Assembly: GCF_900094565.1 (NCBI RefSeq)
Contig: NZ_FMAF01000028.1
Location: 1-37,787, forward strand
DNA: 37,787 nt
Source: Martinezella lusitana
GTDB taxonomy: Bacteria; Pseudomonadota; Alphaproteobacteria; Rhizobiales; Rhizobiaceae
Direction: 5' to 3'
Shown here: in pieces, positions 33,843 to 37,787 of the stretch
Layout: the number at the start of each line of letters is the position of its first letter
How positions within the stretch are numbered: position 1 is the stretch's first letter
The notes under the pieces: model-generated
What the model was told of the DNA's origin: nothing
The model's input: only the letters and a program-made list of their open reading frames with translations
Database searches by the model: none
Program-made: the position numbers and the translations under genes

Positions 33843-34871
33843 TCAGTTAAGACGAGCCATAAATTCGGATTGAATAGTGGCTGCTGTGTAAAGGGAAGCA
33901 TCCAGCGGCAGGGTCCCAAATGCAAGTTGACACAGAAGATAGTTGGCGCCTGCCTCTTCTACCTGGCTAAGTAATGTTTGTCTCACCGACGCCGCCGACC
34001 CTGCGATGCATAACTCGTTCTCAACCGCCTCGTCGAAAGTCAGCGGCAGGTTTGGTGGAGTCTGCAGGTCATTTAGCTCGTAAAGGAATTCAAAGCTGGC
34101 GAGCCAGTGTTCGTAAGCCGGCGCTGCGAGCACCCAGGCTTCGCGGTCAGAACGCCCAATCACGATCATGCGAAGCAAGCCACGAAACGAGGATTGATCA
34201 TCTTCGCCCGTGTTCTCTTTTCGATGGGCGCGGAAGGCGTCAGTAATTTTGCGGACAGAAGAGGACGGTCCCAGGCACGCGATGTTTGCGCCGTTCGCAG
34301 CGGCCCAGCGGGCCGATTCGGGTCTACCTGTGGCAATCCACATCGGTGGATGCGGGCTTTGATGAGGTTTTAGTGTCAAAGGTATGTTGCTCAGCTCAAA
34401 ATGCTGGCCCTTATGGGACAACGTGCCGCCTCTCATCGCATTAAGAAGAATTTCACTGGCTTCCGCATAGCAGCCTGGTGCCGCGTCCGCACACATCCCG
34501 AAATAACTTAATTCGATCGGGAGAGAACCGCGTCCAATCCCGACCTCAACTCTGCCGCCGCTCAATTGGTCCAGCATACAGATTTCTTCAAAAGCACGCA
34601 GCGGGTGATAAAGGGGCAGCAGCATGACAAGTGGCCCGATACGAATCCAACGCGTACGCTGCGCGACGCTCGATAAAAACAGATTTGGCGATGGCCCTCT
34701 CCCATGTGGAGTACAGTGGTGCTCAGCAAGGTGATAAGCGTAAAAACCAAGGCCGTCGCACGCCTCGGCTAACCTCAGGCGATCTGAGTACTGCTGGGCT
34801 ATGTCGCAGCCGTTGTCGTCCAGATGATCGAAGATGCCGAAGGTCAGATTAGAAGGAATGGCATTTCCCAT
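33843..34871 (-). CDS. Luciferase-like flavin monooxygenase (y4wF-like)
   Basis: A 342-residue LLM-class flavin-dependent oxidoreductase from the ATG at 34871 (TTGGAGAC before it; the frame up to 34964 lacks a start signal). Visible marks are LTFGIFDHLDD, GLGFYAYHLAEHHCTPHGRG, the LSGGRVEVGIGRGS flavin-binding segment, and PPMWIATGRPESARWAA. It follows the HisC-like aminotransferase in the same direction after a 212-bp gap. In Rhizobium sp. NGR234 the y4wEFG locus, an aminotransferase with a luciferase-like monooxygenase, is required for indole-3-acetic acid synthesis; this pair has the same make-up, so an auxin role is inferred. Confidence 0.82.
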   Translation of the reverse strand: MGNAIPSNLTFGIFDHLDDNGCDIAQQYSDRLRLAEACDGLGFYAYHLAEHHCTPHGRGPSPNLFLSSVAQRTRWIRIGPLVMLLPLYHPLRAFEEICMLDQLSGGRVEVGIGRGSLPIELSYFGMCADAAPGCYAEASEILLNAMRGGTLSHKGQHFELSNIPLTLKPHQSPHPPMWIATGRPESARWAAANGANIACLGPSSSVRKITDAFRAHRKENTGEDDQSSFRGLLRMIVIGRSDREAWVLAAPAYEHWLASFEFLYELNDLQTPPNLPLTFDEAVENELCIAGSAASVRQTLLSQVEEAGANYLLCQLAFGTLPLDASLYTAATIQSEFMARLN

Positions 34872-35083
34872 TCGATTGTCTCCAATGTTAGATGAAAGAT
34901 GTCGATTCAAGCGATGAAGAGGCGGTCTATGCTCCGGCCGTGGTTCTCCACGACGAGGCATCAAAAGGCACCAGGGTCAGTGCAATCGCCGACACCGGTT
35001 GTGTCGACCTCATTTGGTGCGGAGATCTGGGTATCCCGGCCAAATCGACTTGGCTGTTTCTGTGGTGTCGGCAAAAACAAAGA
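34872..35083. other. Spacer between the aminotransferase and the monooxygenase
   Basis: Two hundred and twelve bases without a gene, ending with the ribosome-binding site of the monooxygenase. The spacing is wide for an operon, so an internal promoter is possible. Confidence 0.4.
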
Positions 35084-36196
35084 TTAGCCGTGCGTGACCG
35101 GCTGCATCTTCAGGCTTTTAGAAATGTCAGCGGCGGCTGATAGGAATGCATCCATTTGGGTTTTTGAACCGACGCTTACGCGAATATGATTTTCCAGGCC
35201 GTCATCGGGAAAGACGGCAACAAGTATCTTTCGTCTTCTCAACGATGCTTGCCACCACGTGCCGTTTTGCCCAGGTGGTGCGCGAGCAAGCAAGAAATTT
35301 GCATGAGACGGGGTCACCGAAAATCCGAGTTTAGAGAGTGCGGCCGTGGTTCGGTGTCTTTCATCTTTGATATGTTTGTGGTTCTCGGCGTAGGCGGCGC
35401 GGTGCGAGAGGATGCTGGTGCCGACCGCGTGGGCAATAAGATTCATATTGAAGAGATTTTGGCTGTTACGCAGCCTTCCGATAAGTTCAGGATGACCGAA
35501 GCCGAAACCAATGCGAATACCGGCGGCGGCGTAGCTTTTAGAAAATGTTCTTAAGACCAGCAGGTTCGAATGGCGATTGATAAGTCGTAGAGCATCGTCG
35601 GGCGCAAAATCGACATACGCCTCATCCAACACTATCAAACGGTCGGATTGCGCAGCGAGCCTGTCGATCTCGGCTATTGGAACAAAGGTTCCGCTCGGGT
35701 TATTCGGATTGGCCAGCAGGATGAACTTTGCCTCTTTTGCGGGACCGAGAAGCAATTGCTCTATCGGCAACGAATAAGCTTTGCTCCATTCGATTTCGAG
35801 AAATTGAGCACCCTGCAACAAGGCTAGTTTGCGGTTGAACGAAAAACCTGGCGACATCATCGCCACGCTATCACCCGGAGCAAGGAAAGCCCTGTAGATT
35901 AGCCCCAGCAGTTCAGACGATCCATTGCCGGCGATCACCTGATCGCGGGAGAGGCCATACGCATTGGCGGCCGCTTCCCGCAAGCAGCGATTATCATCCT
36001 CCGGATAAAGGTAATGCCGTTTGAGGGCGGCAATCGCGCTTCGCATCACCAGCATTGGCAACGGAAATGGATTCTCATTCGTGTCCAGCTTAACGCAATT
36101 GGCTTCAGGACCCGGCTGTTTAGCCGGAATAGCGTCGAGCTGTCTCACCGTCTGCGAAAGAGCCGAAAGCACACTTTGCAGTTTTGCATCAGACAT
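35084..36196 (-). CDS. HisC-like PLP aminotransferase (y4wE-like)
   Basis: A 370-residue fold-type I aminotransferase of the histidinol-phosphate/aromatic type. Typical features are KLDTNENPFPLP near residue 37, GNGSSELLGLIYRAFL, NPNNPSGTF, VLDEAYVDFAP, and the lysine-bearing LRTFSKSYAAAGIRIGFG (PLP Schiff-base Lys). The start has GGAGAAAAG upstream. In primary metabolism HisC makes histidinol phosphate, but extra copies on symbiotic plasmids also take aromatic amino acids; y4wE of NGR234 works in indole-3-acetic acid synthesis. Adjacency to a luciferase-like monooxygenase favours that reading. No nod box is seen within 400 bp upstream, unlike the NB15-controlled NGR234 locus. Confidence 0.85.
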   Translation of the reverse strand: MSDAKLQSVLSALSQTVRQLDAIPAKQPGPEANCVKLDTNENPFPLPMLVMRSAIAALKRHYLYPEDDNRCLREAAANAYGLSRDQVIAGNGSSELLGLIYRAFLAPGDSVAMMSPGFSFNRKLALLQGAQFLEIEWSKAYSLPIEQLLLGPAKEAKFILLANPNNPSGTFVPIAEIDRLAAQSDRLIVLDEAYVDFAPDDALRLINRHSNLLVLRTFSKSYAAAGIRIGFGFGHPELIGRLRNSQNLFNMNLIAHAVGTSILSHRAAYAENHKHIKDERHRTTAALSKLGFSVTPSHANFLLARAPPGQNGTWWQASLRRRKILVAVFPDDGLENHIRVSVGSKTQMDAFLSAAADISKSLKMQPVTHG

Positions 36197-37478
36197 ATCT
36201 TTTCTCCGTATCAGTTAGTCGAACCCGCTAGCATGTGATCGGCAGTCCTAGCTGAAGCCCATGTATCTTCGTTCCGCTTCGACGACGGCAGCAACGATCA
36301 TCCTGTCCGCAGATCGCCACGCAACGCTAACCCTCTAAAACCGCAATTTGCTCAAGCCTTTGAAATTAGAGCGGCGCCTTTGGACCAGCCGCCTCTCACG
36401 ATGTGATTTGGCGGCCAATGCCGCCAGCTTGCCCCCGCCGTTTTCGAATGCGGCTCTCACCCGGCCCATCCCCTAAAGTGGTAGTCTCGGCAAAACTCCG
36501 AAGGCAGCTGACGGGATCGCAATCGCGACCGACCGCGTCGAGACCGGCAGAAACGTGCAGCTCGCTTGGACGATCACCACGGAAATCTTCATGAGGGCCT
36601 CCTGGAGCATGAAATTACAAGCCGAGAGCTACGGACTGGATCGAGACCTCAAACACGACCATGCGAGCGAGATCGATACCGTCCGTCGGCGGATTGGGTA
36701 TTCTGATCTGCCCAATACCTTCGCCACTGATGAGCCGGCCGTCGCCAGTGGGATCAATGGGGACATCGTCGACATCCCTGCCGAGGAGGCTTATCGTCAT
36801 GTGAACCACCACTGATTAGCATCGCCGACCCCACCGTCGGTGGAGCACTTCACCGCCTATTTACGCTTGATCGGCCCATCGGGATAATCGATTGATTTAA
36901 TAGGACTCATCCAAATGTCGGATGGTTGCGGCAAGCTTCGCATCACAGCGGTGAAAATCGACCAGGGCAGGTGTCGTCGGTTCGTGCCCGCGGCGGCGTC
37001 GCTCGTGGCAGCGCAATAGACTGCCGGCCATGGCTCTCGCGGGCTCCTCGACTCACCGCCGCATCGACATTGCAATGTCCTAATCATCGTCTCGGCACGA
37101 TTTGCTGCAGGCGATGTTCAGGCCGTCATTCCAACGCGATCGGAAGTACAGGCTCTCCCTTGAGTCTGATGCGGGCACTATCTCGCGATTTTCATTGGAG
37201 GATTAGGTTATCGTCGAATTTGGCGGCGATCGCCGGCTCCGCTCGTGCTGTCGGCACCCTCGCCGGCATTGGCGAGAAGACCGACCGGCGGGACTGGGTG
37301 TTCGAGGAAGCTGCGGGACTATAGCGCGGGCTTAATGCGAGCCTGGCTCGCGGGCAAATGACATATTTTGATGCAAGCGCCGCTGCGAGCAACCTCCCAG
37401 CGTCGAGAAGCATGTTGCCTCCAGCTGCAGCTCCTGATCCGCCTTTCCTTCGGATAGAGACGTAGCCGCAAATGCTTA
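36197..37478. other. 1.28-kb stretch without a recognised gene
   Basis: Short frames on both strands, for example 36555-36815 (plus) and 36615-36812 (minus), give no family match. The first 200 bp should hold the promoter of the aminotransferase; no nod box is present. The rest may be debris between mobile elements. Confidence 0.4.
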
Positions 37479-37787
37479 GAGGCTGCCTCAAAAAGAGGTG
37501 GGTGATTTCAGCAGGTTATGATTCCTTCGGATTTGCGAGATTCGATGGAGAACACGATGGCCTGGACCAAAATCACCCGTCGGCAATATGCCCGGCGAAC
37601 GGCACGCTACGCAAGCGATATGACGGATCGGGAATGGGGTCTGGTTCAGCCTTTCCTGCCAATGCCGCGCCGCTTGGGCCGCCCGCGGACCACGGATTTG
37701 CGAGAGGTGGTGAATGCCCTGCTTTACATCGCCACAACTGGTTGCCAATGGCGGATGCTGCCGAAGGATTTTCCACCCTGCTCGACC
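37479..37787 (+). mobile_element. IS5-family element, left end (continues past the window)
   Basis: GAGGCTGCCTCAAAAAGAG at 37479 resembles the terminal repeat of IS5/IS427-group elements and lies 78 bp before a transposase start. The right end is outside the window. Confidence 0.6.
37557..37787 (+). CDS. IS5-family transposase, N-terminal part
   Basis: Seventy-seven codons from ATG 37557 run open to the window edge, with TARYASDMTDREWGLVQPFL and ALLYIATTGCQWRMLPKDF. This is the N-terminal DUF4096-type domain of IS5/IS427-group transposases. The DDE domain, and whether a frameshift is used, lie beyond the window. Confidence 0.85.
   Translation, partial: MAWTKITRRQYARRTARYASDMTDREWGLVQPFLPMPRRLGRPRTTDLREVVNALLYIATTGCQWRMLPKDFPPCST

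Noticed and set aside
1..37787. CRISPR arrays, tRNA or rRNA genes, and plasmid replication or partition genes
   Set aside because: No regularly spaced repeats, no cloverleaf or ribosomal sequence, and no RepABC-type protein were found on reading.

Overview
This window most likely comes from a symbiosis plasmid or island of a nodulating alphaproteobacterium (Rhizobium, Ensifer or Mesorhizobium type). The reasons are three nod-box-like promoters, a nodD gene, a rhizobial gibberellin operon, a pair resembling the y4wE/y4wF indole-acetic-acid genes of strain NGR234, and many broken genes and insertion-sequence scraps. The species cannot be named from this sequence alone. No rRNA, tRNA or CRISPR array was seen, and no replication genes.

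Left part (1-7.5 kb): a well-conserved nod box (214-261) precedes an acyltransferase-3 membrane protein that could be a NolL-like Nod-factor acetyltransferase. Behind it lie decayed pieces of a diaminopropionate ammonia-lyase and of an aconitase-type gene, then an AraC regulator, an intact LigD-type ligase coupled to a Ku gene that has lost its N-terminal half, an XRE regulator, and a frameshifted DUF3768 gene.

Middle (7.58-16.4 kb, minus strand): a complete, GC-rich gibberellin operon reading CYP112, CYP114, ferredoxin, SDR, CYP117, GGPP synthase, a small cysteine-rich ORF, CPS, KS. The CYP115 gene that would finish GA4 is present only as a heme-cysteine-less tail (about 16395-16660), so the predicted end product is GA9. 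The 62-residue cysteine-rich ORF between GGPS and CPS overlaps both neighbours by 4 nt and is the least explained item in the operon.

16.7-19.4 kb is a graveyard: CYP115 debris, a small unknown gene, a group II intron maturase tail, an IS66 OrfA tail and a partial nod box. From 19.4 to 27.2 kb, on the plus strand, come a GT1 glycosyltransferase, an alpha/beta hydrolase, an exported prolyl oligopeptidase, a DoxX protein and a second AraC regulator.

27.7-30.8 kb: a third nod box drives a sterol-desaturase/fatty-acid-hydroxylase gene that is split by a 2.05-kb insertion. The insertion is an IS110/IS1111 element plus about 570 bp of passenger DNA and a second copy of the element's left end. Joining the flanks restores the reading frame exactly. 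Next are an inverted, internally deleted copy of doxX, then nodD, a DUF4168 protein, a luciferase-like monooxygenase and a HisC-like aminotransferase. The window ends inside an IS5-family element.

Taken together, the region is a host-signalling module: flavonoid-responsive control (NodD and nod boxes), Nod-factor or lipid decoration, and two plant-hormone routes (gibberellin and probably auxin), in heavily reshuffled DNA.
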